The notes: generated from the sequence alone by a model not told the origin. Shown: positions 43,457-52,581, numbered from the stretch's first letter. The stretch: DNA of 64,000 bases from Nocardioides sambongensis (GCF_006494815.1 NZ_CP041091.1:3362501-3426500), one strand, 5' to 3'. Numbers and translations: made by a program.

Positions 43457-44743
43457 GTGGATCTGCGCGGGCTGCTGGCCGACACCCGCCCCCTGGCCAA
43501 CCCGCACTTCCGGCGACTCTGGCTCGCCAACATCATCACCGTGGTCGGCGCCCAGCTGACGGTCGTCGCGGTCCCGGCCCAGATCTACGCCGACACCGGC
43601 TCTTCGGCGTACGTCGGACTCACCGGGGTGTTCGGCCTGGTCCCGCTGGTCGTCTTCGGCCTGTGGGGCGGCGCGCTCGCCGACCACTTCGACCGCCGCA
43701 CGCTGCTGGTGATCACCACCACCGGGCTGATCGCGACCAGCGTGCTGTTCTGGCTGCAGGCGGCGCTGGGCTCCACCGACGTGTGGCTGCTGCTCTGCCT
43801 GTTCTCGGTGCAGCAGGCGTTCTTCGCGGTCAACCAGCCGACCCGTTCGGCGGTGCTGCCGCGGCTGCTGCCCGACCGGCTGCTGCCTGCCGCGAACTCG
43901 CTCAACATGACGGTGATGCAGGCCGGCGCCATCGCCGGGCCGCTGGTCGCCGGCGTACTGATCCCGTTCACCGGCTTCGCCTGGCTCTACCTGATCGACT
44001 CGATCTGCCTGCTGGCCACCCTGAGCGCGGTGGTCCGGCTCCCGGCCCTGCCGGTGCACGGCGTGGTGGGAGGTCCGCCGGGGCTGCGGTCGGTGGTGGA
44101 GGGACTGGCCTACCTGCGCACCCAGCCGGTGCTGATGATGTCGTTCGTCGTGGACATCATCGCGATGCTGTTCGGGATGCCGCGGGCGCTGTTCCCGCAG
44201 ATCGCGCACGAGAGCTTCGCCGGGCCCGAGGAGGGTGGCCTGGTCTTCGCCCTGCTCTTCGCCGGCATCCCCGCCGGCGCGGTGCTCGGTGGCGTGCTGT
44301 CCGGCTGGGTCTCGCGGATCTCCCGGCAGGGGCTGGCCGTGATCTGGTGCATCGTGGTCTGGGGCGTGGCGATGATCGGCTTCGGTCTCGCTGTCGGCGC
44401 CGCCACCGCGCAAGGAGGCGCCGCCCACGGCTGGCTGGTCGTCGCCATCGCAATGCTGGTCCTCGGCGGTGCCGCGGACATGGCCTCCGCCGCGTTCCGG
44501 ATGAGCATCCTGCAGTCCGCCGCCAACGACGCGGTGCGCGGACGGCTGCAGGGCATCTTCATCGTGGTGGTCGCCGGCGGCCCCCGGATCGCCGACGTCG
44601 CCCACGGTGCCGCGGCCGCCGTCGTCGGCACCGCCGCCGCGGCCGCCGGCGGAGGGGTGCTGGTGGTGGTCGGGACGGTCGTCGCCGCGCTCGCCGTACC
44701 GTCCTTCGTGCGCTACCGGATCACCCGCCCAGAGGTCACCTGA
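43457..44743 (+). CDS. MFS transporter, EntS-like
   Basis: 428 residues with about twelve membrane segments. FRRLWLANIITVVGAQLTVVAV at the start, GGALADHFDRRTLLVI (loop 2-3 motif), AGPLVAGVLI and SLLADHF-type motifs resemble the EntS enterobactin exporter branch. No siderophore genes are adjacent, so the cargo is open. GTG 43457 is supported by the -10 box 6 nt upstream. Its last codons (PEVT, AGAGGTCACC) run directly into the 22-bp repeat array. Confidence 0.85.
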   Translation: MDLRGLLADTRPLANPHFRRLWLANIITVVGAQLTVVAVPAQIYADTGSSAYVGLTGVFGLVPLVVFGLWGGALADHFDRRTLLVITTTGLIATSVLFWLQAALGSTDVWLLLCLFSVQQAFFAVNQPTRSAVLPRLLPDRLLPAANSLNMTVMQAGAIAGPLVAGVLIPFTGFAWLYLIDSICLLATLSAVVRLPALPVHGVVGGPPGLRSVVEGLAYLRTQPVLMMSFVVDIIAMLFGMPRALFPQIAHESFAGPEEGGLVFALLFAGIPAGAVLGGVLSGWVSRISRQGLAVIWCIVVWGVAMIGFGLAVGAATAQGGAAHGWLVVAIAMLVLGGAADMASAAFRMSILQSAANDAVRGRLQGIFIVVVAGGPRIADVAHGAAAAVVGTAAAAAGGGVLVVVGTVVAALAVPSFVRYRITRPEVT

Positions 44744-44744
44744 G

Positions 44745-44852
44745 GACCGCCGAGGGGTCGGTGGCGGACACGCGAGAGGTCGCGCGGGGACCCGCGAGGG
44801 GTCGGGCGGAGACGGGCGAGGTCGCGCGCGGACACGCGAGGGGTCAGGTCCC
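44745..44852. repeat. 22-bp tandem repeat array 2 (5 units)
   Basis: Units start at 44745, 44767, 44789, 44811 (20 bp) and 44831, each like GACCCGCGAGGGGTCGGGCGGA. The array lies between the stops of the MFS and DinB genes. Array 3 is the same unit in reverse orientation on the other side of the DinB gene. Confidence 0.9.
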
Positions 44853-44857
44853 GTCGC

Positions 44858-45382
44858 TCATCCCGACGGCGGCGCCCAGCTGCCGAACAGCCCGCGGAGG
44901 TAGGCGGCCTGGCCGACGTGCTGGGCGCAGTCGTTGCAGACGCTCACCAACCGCACCCCGAGGGTGACCGGCGGGTCCCAGTTGGTGTCCACCACCCGCT
45001 CGAGGTCGTCTGCCGACACTCCGGCGAGGTACTCCGCCGATCGGGCGTACGTCGCTCGGTGGTACTCCGCGAGGAGGTCGGCGCCGAAGCCGGACACCGC
45101 AGCCGCCTGCTCGGGAGTGTGTCCATAGCCGTGGTCGGCGACGTCGAGATCGAGCGCGAAGCGCTCCGCGAAGCCCTCTGCCGTGTAGACCTGCTCGGTG
45201 CCGGCCACGCCCGCGATGTGGTCGTCCTGGACCCGGGACAGGTGCCAGATCAGCCAGCCGATCGTGTTGGCGCCGTTGCCGGGGCTCGCGTGCAGTGTGG
45301 CGTCGTCGAGGTTGTCGAGGACGCCGTCGACGTCCTCGCGGACTCGCCCCAGCGCATCGGTCAGGAGGTCTGCTGGTGTCAT
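44858..45382 (-). CDS. DinB family protein (DUF664-like)
   Basis: 174 residues: LTDALGRVREDVDGVLDNLDD start, TIGWLIWHLSRVQDDHIAGV (first His), and VSVCNDCAQHVGQAAYLRGLFG (last His) form the metal-binding four-helix DinB fold. Members are thiol-dependent enzymes or of unknown role. ATG 45382 is 7 nt after a TAGCGT box, so probably leaderless. The gene is bracketed by 22-bp repeat arrays in opposite orientation, which marks it as a possible inserted unit. Confidence 0.85.
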   Translation of the reverse strand: MTPADLLTDALGRVREDVDGVLDNLDDATLHASPGNGANTIGWLIWHLSRVQDDHIAGVAGTEQVYTAEGFAERFALDLDVADHGYGHTPEQAAAVSGFGADLLAEYHRATYARSAEYLAGVSADDLERVVDTNWDPPVTLGVRLVSVCNDCAQHVGQAAYLRGLFGSWAPPSG

Positions 45383-45389
45383 GGGTACG

Positions 45390-45395
45390 ACGCTA
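45390..45395 (-). promoter_or_regulatory. -10 box TAGCGT for the DinB gene
   Basis: Minus-strand TAGCGT ends 7 nt before ATG 45382. Confidence 0.5.
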
Positions 45396-45431
45396 CGCCA
45401 GCCGCCAGCGAGCGCCGACCGGTTCGGGCCT

Positions 45432-45525
45432 GACCCCTGGGCAGTCCCCGCCCGACCTCTCGGCAGTCCCCGCCCGACCCCTCGGCAGTCCCCGCCCGAC
45501 CCCTCGGCAGTCCCCCACCGACCTC
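45432..45525. repeat. 22-bp tandem repeat array 3 (4 full units plus part)
   Basis: Units at 45432, 45454, 45476, 45498 read GACCCCTCGGCAGTCCCCGCCC or close variants; a partial fifth unit starts at 45520. The reverse complement (core CCGAGGGGTCGGGCGG) matches array 2. It lies between the DinB start and the stop of the next MFS gene. Confidence 0.95.
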
Positions 45526-45533
45526 TCGGCCGA

Positions 45534-47021
45534 TCAGCGGTCCACGTCGGCGGCCATCGTCGCGGTCGTCTCCCCCACGTCGGGCACCCGGACCCGGGGC
45601 AGCATCGCCAGGGCCAGTGCGGCGACGAAGGCGCTGGCCGCGCAGAGGCCCCACACGGTGAGGTAGCCGGAGAGCGGGGCGTGGCCCTCCTCGGCCGCCT
45701 CCAGCGAGCCGGTCGCGGAGAGTGCGATCGCGAAGACGGCCGACGCGATGGCGCCGCCCACGGTCTTGGTCGCGTTCGTCATCCCGGTCGCGAAGCCGGT
45801 GCGCTCGGGTGGGGCGGCAGCGGCGGCGACCGCAGGCAGCGCCGCCACCAGCGCGCCGGAGCCGAGGCCCACCACCGCCATGTTCACCAACGCCTGCGCC
45901 GTGGTGTCGTGCAGCGGCAGCCACAGTCCGTAGCCGAGCGCCACCAGCAGGGCCGAGGTGACCAGCGCCCCGCGTTCACCGAGCAGGCGGGAGGTGAGCG
46001 GGAGGGTGAACGCACCGATCGCCATGAAGATGACGTACATGCCGACCAGGGTGGAGACGAAGCCCGCGCTCGCACCCAGCCCGTAGCCGACGGTCTCGGG
46101 GTCGGTCCGGGCGAAGGTGGACAGCGGGATCTGGGCGCCGAGCACCGACATCCCGAAGAGGAAGGCGCACAGCTGCACCTGCCACTGCCCGCCGGTGGCG
46201 AGCAGCCGGACGTCCACGATCGGCTCGGTGGTGACCAGCTCGGCCCGGACGAAGGCGACCATCACCGCCACGCCGGCGACCAGCAGCAACCAGGGGATCG
46301 GGCTGCCCGGCCCCTCCAGCCGGATCACGATCAGGCCGGCCATGACCAGGCCGAGGGAGGAGATCAGCAGGCCCAGCCCGCGCAGGTCCAGGTCGGCGGC
46401 GCCGGGGCGACGCCCACCGGAGGTCCCGGGGACGGACTCGATGCCGAACCAGATGACCACGAAGCAGGCGGTGACCGCGATCGCCGGCAGTGCCAGCAGG
46501 GTGGTCATCGACGTGGCCCCGACCAGCGCGCCGGAGGTGAGCGCGCCGACGATCACGGCGAGCTCGAGGGCGCCGACCAGTACGGCCGCGGCCCGGCGGG
46601 TCAGCAGGTGCTGGCGCGGGTCCCCGGCGGTGCGGCGGTAGACGATGGCGACCTCGAGCGGCAGCCAGACGACGTACGCGCCCTGGAGGGCCGAGCCGAT
46701 CAGGAACGTGGTGAAGCTGGGCGCGAAGGCCATCACCCAGGAGCCGGCGGCGGTGACCGCGGTCGACCAGAGCAGCACCGACTTGTGCCCGACCAGGTCG
46801 CCGAGGCGGGCCAGCGGAGGCACCACCAGCGCGGAGACGATCAGCTGGGCGGCCTCGAACCAGTTGACGTCGGCGTCGTTGATCGAGAGGTGGTCGGCGA
46901 TGTCGGAGAAGATCGGCGTGTAGTAGCCCTGCAGGATGCCGCTGGCGAGCTCGACGCAGACCAGGAAGCCGACGATGGCGGCGAGTCCCCGGGCCGGGGA
47001 GATCCCGGCGGGGGTGCTCAT
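45534..47021 (-). CDS. MFS transporter, DHA2-like (14-TM drug efflux type)
   Basis: 495 residues with about fourteen hydrophobic segments. QGYYTPIFSDIADHLSINDADVNWFEAAQL, LARLGDLVGHKSVLLWST (motif A) and the later SGALVAALPAVAAAAAPPERTGFATGMTNATKTVGGAI (motif C/D2-like region of DHA2 pumps) support a proton-driven multidrug exporter. ATG 47021 overlaps the stop of the M20 peptidase gene by 4 bases, so the two are translated together. The link between a peptidase and an exporter is unexplained; amino acid or peptide-derivative export would fit. Confidence 0.85.
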   Translation of the reverse strand: MSTPAGISPARGLAAIVGFLVCVELASGILQGYYTPIFSDIADHLSINDADVNWFEAAQLIVSALVVPPLARLGDLVGHKSVLLWSTAVTAAGSWVMAFAPSFTTFLIGSALQGAYVVWLPLEVAIVYRRTAGDPRQHLLTRRAAAVLVGALELAVIVGALTSGALVGATSMTTLLALPAIAVTACFVVIWFGIESVPGTSGGRRPGAADLDLRGLGLLISSLGLVMAGLIVIRLEGPGSPIPWLLLVAGVAVMVAFVRAELVTTEPIVDVRLLATGGQWQVQLCAFLFGMSVLGAQIPLSTFARTDPETVGYGLGASAGFVSTLVGMYVIFMAIGAFTLPLTSRLLGERGALVTSALLVALGYGLWLPLHDTTAQALVNMAVVGLGSGALVAALPAVAAAAAPPERTGFATGMTNATKTVGGAIASAVFAIALSATGSLEAAEEGHAPLSGYLTVWGLCAASAFVAALALAMLPRVRVPDVGETTATMAADVDR

Positions 47022-48487
47022 CGGGCGGCTCCGGCGCTCTCGCCGTGGGCGGGCAGCCCGCTGATCAGTCGGCGGTACCACTCGATCCCGTCCAGGTAGT
47101 CCTGCACGCCGATCATCTCGTCGTAGGAGTGGATCGCCTCGCGCTGCGCCTTGCTCATCCGGAACGGGGTGAACCGGTAGACCCGCTCGCTGATGGCGGT
47201 GAAGAACCGGCTGTCGGTGGCCGCCATCATCACGTACGGCGAGGGCACCGCCTCGGGGAAGCAGTCGATGATCGTGCGCTCCAGCAGCGAGAACGCCGGG
47301 TCCTGGCGCTGCTGCGCCACCGAGCTGTACGGCGACAGCGGGCTCGGCTCGTTCGACTCCACGATGTCGATCCGGATCGAGTCGTCGTCGATCACCCGTC
47401 GCACGTGGGCGACGGCGTCCGCCACGGTGTCACCGACCATCACCCGGATGTTGACCCCGGCCCGGGCGCTGGCGGCGATCACGTTGAGCGCGGGCGAGCC
47501 GGAGAGCGTGGTGACCGCGAAGGTGGTCCGGGTCAGCGCGGCCGCCTCCGGACCGGCGGCGACCAGGGCCCGGATGATCAGCGGCCGCAGCCGGGGCGAG
47601 GTGTCCGCGGCGTCGACCACCTTGCGGATCAGCGGTCGCAACGGCCCGGCCATGTGCGGGGCCATCCGGGCGAAGAGCTCGAGGGTGGCGTCGGGCAGGC
47701 GGCCCGGCATCGGCGTGGAGTCCAGCCGGGTGATCGCCCGAGCGATCCGCGCGGTCGGGCCGTTGCGGGCGGGGGTGGAGGCGTGGCCGCCGCGCCCTTC
47801 CGCGGTCAGCTCGAGCGAGGTGACCCCCTTCTCGGTGACCCCGACGACGCCGATCGGCGCGGACACACCGGGGAACGCCTCGCCGGCGATCGCGCCACCC
47901 TCGTCGAGGACGAACCAGGGCCTCACCCCGCGCCTGGTCAGCTCCTCCACGGCGAGCGTCGCCGCCGTACCGGAGACCTCCTCGTTGCAGCCGAAGGAGA
48001 GCCAGACGTCCTGGGCGGGCACGAAGCCGGCGGCGAGCAGCGCTTCGACGGCCTCGCAGATCGCCACCAGCGATCCCTTGTCGTCGAGGGTGCCGCGGCC
48101 GTGCACCGCCGGACCGAGGCCGGGGTGGTCGTGGACCTCGGCGCCGAAGGGCGGGTGGCTCCACCGGCTCTCGTCGCCGATCGGCACCACGTCCAGGTGG
48201 GCCATCAGCACCACCGGGGCGTCCTCGCCGCGGCCGCGCCAGTGGAACAGCAGCCCGTGGGTGTCGATCCGGGTCGCCGGGAGATGCTCGTGGAGCAGGG
48301 GGAACTGCTCGAGCAGCGTGTCCACGAACTCGTCGAACGCGGCCAGGTCCATCCGGGTCGGGTCGCGGTCGGAGACCGTCGGGATCCGGACCAGTTCCTG
48401 CAGCTTCGCGATCGCCGCGTCCGCGGCCGGCGTGCCCGCCACCAGACCGGTCCCGGCCGCCCCCTGCTTGCGCTTCCTCCTCGCCAT
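47018..48487 (-). CDS. M20 family metallopeptidase (carboxypeptidase/deacylase type)
   Basis: 489 residues. Zinc ligands and catalytic residues are visible: VLMAHLDVVPIG (His, Asp), GRGTLDDKGSLVA (bridging Asp), FGCNEEVSGTA (catalytic Glu and ligand Glu). A dimerisation (lid) domain starts near GVTSLELTAEGRGGHAS. M20 enzymes remove C-terminal residues or N-acyl groups from amino acids and peptides. Long N-terminal basic stretch MARRKRKQG is not a signal. ATG 48487 is 6 nt after TAGGCT (leaderless). Overlaps the DHA2 transporter gene (ATGA). Confidence 0.92.
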   Translation of the reverse strand: MARRKRKQGAAGTGLVAGTPAADAAIAKLQELVRIPTVSDRDPTRMDLAAFDEFVDTLLEQFPLLHEHLPATRIDTHGLLFHWRGRGEDAPVVLMAHLDVVPIGDESRWSHPPFGAEVHDHPGLGPAVHGRGTLDDKGSLVAICEAVEALLAAGFVPAQDVWLSFGCNEEVSGTAATLAVEELTRRGVRPWFVLDEGGAIAGEAFPGVSAPIGVVGVTEKGVTSLELTAEGRGGHASTPARNGPTARIARAITRLDSTPMPGRLPDATLELFARMAPHMAGPLRPLIRKVVDAADTSPRLRPLIIRALVAAGPEAAALTRTTFAVTTLSGSPALNVIAASARAGVNIRVMVGDTVADAVAHVRRVIDDDSIRIDIVESNEPSPLSPYSSVAQQRQDPAFSLLERTIIDCFPEAVPSPYVMMAATDSRFFTAISERVYRFTPFRMSKAQREAIHSYDEMIGVQDYLDGIEWYRRLISGLPAHGESAGAAR

Positions 48488-48493
48488 GCCCGG

Positions 48494-48499
48494 AGCCTA
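48494..48499 (-). promoter_or_regulatory. -10 box TAGGCT for the M20-MFS operon
   Basis: Minus-strand TAGGCT ends 6 nt before ATG 48487. Confidence 0.5.
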
Positions 48500-48520
48500 G
48501 GCCCGCGGGTGGCGGGTGGC

Positions 48521-48583
48521 TGCGCGCCCCATTCGAATTGGTCGACTTTGCGCCGAGATCCGAGCCAATTCGAATGGGGCGCG
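48521..48583. repeat. Intergenic palindromic repeat, family A, copy 3
   Basis: Perfect 18-bp arms GCGCCCCATTCGAATTGG (48524-48541) and CCAATTCGAATGGGGCGC (48565-48582). The following GAACACCAGCC is also present after copy 4. Confidence 0.95.
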
Positions 48584-48606
48584 GTGCTTGAACACCAGCC
48601 CGAGCG

Positions 48607-49560
48607 TCAGCGGATCAGCTCGTCCAGCCGGTTGTAGACGCCCGCGTCGCCCTCGATCACCCTGCTGGAGCGCCCGTCGATGCCGACCGGTACGTCGCCG
48701 GCGACGGTGATCCGCCGCACCTCACGCGTCTGGGTGTCGAAGTCGGCCACCGCGTAGTGCTGCGTCGCGCGGTTGTCCCAGATCGCGACGTCGCCGGCCG
48801 TCCAGTTCCAGCGGATGGTGTTCTCCAGCTTGGTCACCCGGTCCTGGAGCAGGTTGTAGAGGGTCGCGGACTCCTTGGAGTTGAGGCCCTGGAACTTCTG
48901 CACGAAGTGGCCGAGCACCAGCGCGCGCTCCCCGGTCTCGGGGTGCACCCGGACCACGGGGTGCTCGGTCCGGTAGATCTCGCGGGTGAACTCGGCCCGG
49001 GTGTACTGCGGGTTCGACTGGTCCTCGGTGTCGAACGAGTTCGCGTAGTCGTAGTCGTTGGAGTGCACCGCCCACAGCTCGTCGACCAGGGCCTTGAGCG
49101 CCGGCGGGAGCGTCTCGTAGGCGGTCACCGTGTTGGCCCAGTTGGTGCTGCCGCCGTAGGCCGGGATGGTCACGCCGCGCAGGATCGAGAAGGCGGGCAC
49201 CCGGTCGACGAAGGTGACGTCGGTGTGCCAGGAGTTGGCCGCCATCCCCTTGGTGGCCTTGAGCGCGAGCACCCGGGCCGAGCCCGTGTTCACGGTCGGG
49301 TGGGCGGTGGTGAGGGGCCCGAGCAGCTCGCCGAAGCCGATCTGCTGCTCGTCGTCGAGATGGTGCTGGCCGCCGAAGAAGACCACCTTGTGCTCGAGGA
49401 TCGCGGCACGGATCCGGGCCACCGTGTCGGCGTCGAGATCGCCGGAGAGGCGCACCCCCTCGATCCGGGCTCCGATCCGGGAGCCGAGCTTGGTGACGGT
49501 GATGCCGCCGGGCCGGCCGGTCTCGGAAGCGGTGCTCTGGCGGTCGATCTGAATGGTCAT
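48607..49560 (-). CDS. atsK: TauD/TfdA family dioxygenase, AtsK-like alkylsulfatase
   Basis: 317 residues. Fe(II)/2-oxoglutarate dioxygenase: facial triad His112 and Asp114 in NSWHTDVTF and His268 in [11 protein letters not shown], with Arg shortly after for 2-oxoglutarate. [40 protein letters not shown] and [21 protein letters not shown] follow AtsK of Pseudomonas putida closely; that enzyme splits alkyl sulfate esters into aldehyde and sulfate. ATG 49560 is preferred over 49566 because GAGAGG is then 6 nt away. Divergent from the ROK-ABC-sulfatase operon, consistent with sulfur scavenging. Taurine or other sulfonates remain possible. Confidence 0.88.
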   Translation of the reverse strand: MTIQIDRQSTASETGRPGGITVTKLGSRIGARIEGVRLSGDLDADTVARIRAAILEHKVVFFGGQHHLDDEQQIGFGELLGPLTTAHPTVNTGSARVLALKATKGMAANSWHTDVTFVDRVPAFSILRGVTIPAYGGSTNWANTVTAYETLPPALKALVDELWAVHSNDYDYANSFDTEDQSNPQYTRAEFTREIYRTEHPVVRVHPETGERALVLGHFVQKFQGLNSKESATLYNLLQDRVTKLENTIRWNWTAGDVAIWDNRATQHYAVADFDTQTREVRRITVAGDVPVGIDGRSSRVIEGDAGVYNRLDELIR

Positions 49561-49671
49561 GGTCATCCTCTCGGGAAGCTGTTGTGGCCCACCACGGTCC
49601 GCAAAGAGCCGGGGCCGGGACAACGGTTCTGCGCGTCGTGCACCGAAGGCGGAGCCGGCCGGGGTGTCGGT

Positions 49672-49723
49672 TTGAAATGCCTCCCTGGGCGTGTTCTACA
49701 GTTTGTCGAGTCATCTAGTCGAC
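49672..49723 (+). promoter_or_regulatory. ROK-operon promoter and operator
   Basis: TTGAAA (49672-49677), 17-bp spacer, TCTACA (49695-49700). Right behind it lies the inverted repeat GTCGAGTCATCTAGTCGAC (49705-49723; GTCGA-N9-TCGAC). This is a strong sigma-70 promoter by the standards of this window and a natural site for repression by the ROK protein. Confidence 0.65.
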
Positions 49724-49778
49724 TTTGACACGACCAGCGGTGCGACCCGCACCTGCCCGCTCCTCCGGAGGTACCTCA

Positions 49779-50936
49779 GTGCGTCATCGAACGCCCACGA
49801 TCACCGTCACCCGCGGCCGGTTCGCCTCGACCGCCGGCCAGGTCCTCGAGCAGGTCCACGCCGCCGGCTGCGCCTCCCGCGAGGAGATCGCCGGCGGCAC
49901 CGGGCTGAGCGTGGCCACCATCGGCCGCACGGTCGGCCCCCTGGTCGAGGCCAGGCTGCTCCGTGAGCGCCCGGACCGCGCCCACACCGGAGCGATCGGC
50001 CGCCCCGGGATCCCGGTGGAGATCGACACCGACCACTTCGCGGTACTCGGCCTGCACATCGGACGTCGGATCGCCACCGTCGCCCTCGGCGACCTGGCCG
50101 GACACGTGATCACCCACCGCACGCTGCGCCGCTGCGCCGGCGAGGCACCCGACCTCGCCGCCCTCGCCCGCGCCGCCGCCGACCTGCTCGCCGCCGACGC
50201 GGGACGCGCCCCGCTCGCGCTCGGCGTGGTGGCGCCCTGGCGCGACCTCGGGCTCGACGAAGCGGCGATCGAGACCGAGCTCGCCGAGCTGACCGGCCTC
50301 GACGTGCGCGGCGGCGACCACATCGCCGCGGTCGCCGCGACCGAGTACTTCCACCGCCGGCAGGGCACCACCGGCGTCACCCTCTACGTCTACGCCCGCG
50401 ACACGATCGGCTTCGCCTCGGCCGTCGACACCGGCACCGGGGTCGAGGTCTCCCGGGTCGGCTCGCTGGCCCACTTCCCGACCGGCTCCTCGGTGCCCTG
50501 CCGGTGCGGACGCACCGGGTGCCTCGAGGTGAGTGCCGGCAACGAGGCGGTGCTCTCCCGGGCCCGCGCCGCCGGCCTGGTCCGCGAGGACGACGCCGCA
50601 GCCCTGTACGCCGCCGGCCCGGCCGTCCGCCCGCTGCTCGCCGAGCGGGCCAGGGCGCTGGGGGCGGTGGCCGCCCACGTGCGCGACGCGATCGCCCCCG
50701 ACCGCGTGGTCCTGGTCGGGCAGGGCTTCACCGGCGAACCGGCGGTCCTCGCCGACGTGCTCGACGCCTACGACCAGGGTGCGCTGCCCGACGTACCGGT
50801 CTCCTTCACCCGGTTCGGCGCCGGCATCCAGGCGGTCTCCTCCTGCACCGTCGCCCTGCGCCCGATCTACGACGACCCGTTCGCGCTGGTCAGCCGTCCC
50901 GAGGCGCGCCCGACGCCGACGTCGGCCAGCGCCTGA
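49779..50936 (+). CDS. ROK family transcriptional regulator
   Basis: 385 residues. Winged helix at about 15-70 (GQVLEQVHAAGCASREEIAGGTGLSVATIGRTVGPLVEARLL) followed by a ROK domain: ILGLHIG-type start (AVLGLHIGRRIATVALGD) and the zinc motif CRCGRTGCLEVSAG. ROK repressors usually sense sugars or sugar phosphates. Kinase residues are not conserved, as expected for a regulator. GTG 49779 has GGAGG upstream. First gene of the ABC-sulfatase operon and divergent from atsK, so it likely controls both; a sulfated sugar would unite sensor and enzymes but is speculation. Confidence 0.9.
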   Translation: MRHRTPTITVTRGRFASTAGQVLEQVHAAGCASREEIAGGTGLSVATIGRTVGPLVEARLLRERPDRAHTGAIGRPGIPVEIDTDHFAVLGLHIGRRIATVALGDLAGHVITHRTLRRCAGEAPDLAALARAAADLLAADAGRAPLALGVVAPWRDLGLDEAAIETELAELTGLDVRGGDHIAAVAATEYFHRRQGTTGVTLYVYARDTIGFASAVDTGTGVEVSRVGSLAHFPTGSSVPCRCGRTGCLEVSAGNEAVLSRARAAGLVREDDAAALYAAGPAVRPLLAERARALGAVAAHVRDAIAPDRVVLVGQGFTGEPAVLADVLDAYDQGALPDVPVSFTRFGAGIQAVSSCTVALRPIYDDPFALVSRPEARPTPTSASA

Positions 50937-50999
50937 CCCGCTCCAGCTCCGACCCGCGACACCTCGCACCCCCTCGCACCCCTCTCGAAAGGCAGACCT

Positions 51000-52577
51000 G
51001 TGTCTCCCCACCCCCGATCCCGCCCGCACTCCCGGCTCGCCGCGCTCGCCGCGGCGGCGCTCGCCCTCGTCCTGGTGAGCGGCTGCTCCTCGGCCGTCGA
51101 CGAGCTGAGCAAGGCCTCCGCCGAGCCCCAGCAGGGCGGAACGCTCCGGGTCGGCACCACCGCCGACGTGGTCCCCGCCAACACCTTCACCAACTCCAGC
51201 GACACCGGCGACCTCCTGGTCGGCGCGGTCTACGACACGCTGATCGACTATCCGCTCGACAGCCTGGAGCCGGAGCCGCGGCTGGCCACGTCCTGGGAGT
51301 TCAACCCCGACGGCACCGAGCTGACCCTGCAGCTGCGCGACGACGTCACCTTCCACTCCGGACGTGCGTTCACCAGCAAGGACGTGGAGGCCTCCATCAA
51401 GACGTGGGCCGACCCGCTGTGGACCGTGCAGCTGCAGCGCACCGCGGCCGGCGTGACCGGCTTCGACACCAGTGACGAACACGCGATCACGCTGACGTTC
51501 GACCATCCGATGAGCAACGTCCTCGACCTGCTCGACATGATGCCGATCATCGACGCCGAGAGCCTGGACGACGTCCGCTCCGGCAAGACCTGGATCGGCA
51601 CCGGCCCGTTCGCGTTCGAGTCCTGGCAGCCCGGGTCCCAGCTCACCCTGGTCGCCAACGAGGACTACTGGGACGGCGCGCCGCTGCTGGACGGCGTCGA
51701 CATCAAGGTCATCCCCGACCCGCAGGCCCAGGTCGCCCAGCTGCGCTCCGGCCAGCTGGACATGACCAGCAGCGCCTCCAAGCGCGACATCGAGTCCCTC
51801 AGCGAGGACGACCGGTTCTCGGTCCAGGAGTGGAAGGGCGCCGAGGCCCAGCTGTACATCGGGGCCAACGTCGAGAACAAGGCGCTCCGCGACGTCCGGG
51901 TGCGGCAGGCGGTCGCATACGCGTTGGACCGCGACCGGATCGTGGAGGAGGTGCTGCGCGGGTCCGGTCGTGCCATCACGCTGCCCTGGCCGGAGTACTC
52001 CCCGGCCTACGACGCCGACGCGGACGCGACGTACTCCTACGACCTGCAGAAGGCCGCGGCCCTGGTCGAGGAGGTGAGCGCCGAGGGCGGCGAGGTGCCC
52101 ACACTCCCGCTGACCTATCCGTCGGGGAGTCCCGACTACGACGCCGTCGCCCAGATCGTGCAGTCCGACCTCGCCGAGATCGGGATCACCGTCGAGCTCC
52201 AGCCCGTCGAGCAGGCCGAGGCGATCAAGCGGCTGATCGGCGGCGAGTTCGAGGGCCTCTGGCTGCTGCAGCACTCCTACGCCCAGTTCAACCCCTCGAC
52301 CCTGACCGTGTCGGCCTATCCGTTCAACGCCGACAAGAACACCTCGGGCTACCTGGACCCCGACTACCAGAAGGCGGCGGAGACCGCCTGGGAGAAGAAG
52401 CCCGACGAGGTCACCGAGGAGGACTACGCGGCGCTCAACCAGCAGCTGCTGGACGGCTCCTTCCTGCTCGAGATCGCGCTGATCTACTCGCAGTCGGTGA
52501 CCTCGTCCCAGGTCGGCGGGCTCGAGCTGAGCAAACGCAACGAGTTCGACCTCTCCGACGCCTACCTCGCGGAGTGA
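51000..52577 (+). CDS. ABC substrate-binding lipoprotein, family 5 (peptide/nickel/glycoside type)
   Basis: 525 residues. Signal with lipobox LVLVSGC, then GGTLRVGTTADVVPANTFTNSSDTGDLL, RLATSWEFNPDGTELTLQLRDDVTFHSGRAFTSKDV and VRVRQAVAYALDRDRIVEEVL, the signature of SBP_bac_5 (DppA/OppA-like). Family 5 proteins bind peptides, but also oligosaccharides and opines. GTG 51000 is in front of the signal; a GAAAGG box precedes it. Part of a complete importer with the next three genes. Context (sulfatase, AtsK) suggests a sulfated substrate rather than plain peptides. Confidence 0.92.
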   Translation: MSPHPRSRPHSRLAALAAAALALVLVSGCSSAVDELSKASAEPQQGGTLRVGTTADVVPANTFTNSSDTGDLLVGAVYDTLIDYPLDSLEPEPRLATSWEFNPDGTELTLQLRDDVTFHSGRAFTSKDVEASIKTWADPLWTVQLQRTAAGVTGFDTSDEHAITLTFDHPMSNVLDLLDMMPIIDAESLDDVRSGKTWIGTGPFAFESWQPGSQLTLVANEDYWDGAPLLDGVDIKVIPDPQAQVAQLRSGQLDMTSSASKRDIESLSEDDRFSVQEWKGAEAQLYIGANVENKALRDVRVRQAVAYALDRDRIVEEVLRGSGRAITLPWPEYSPAYDADADATYSYDLQKAAALVEEVSAEGGEVPTLPLTYPSGSPDYDAVAQIVQSDLAEIGITVELQPVEQAEAIKRLIGGEFEGLWLLQHSYAQFNPSTLTVSAYPFNADKNTSGYLDPDYQKAAETAWEKKPDEVTEEDYAALNQQLLDGSFLLEIALIYSQSVTSSQVGGLELSKRNEFDLSDAYLAE

Positions 52578-52581
52578 GCCG

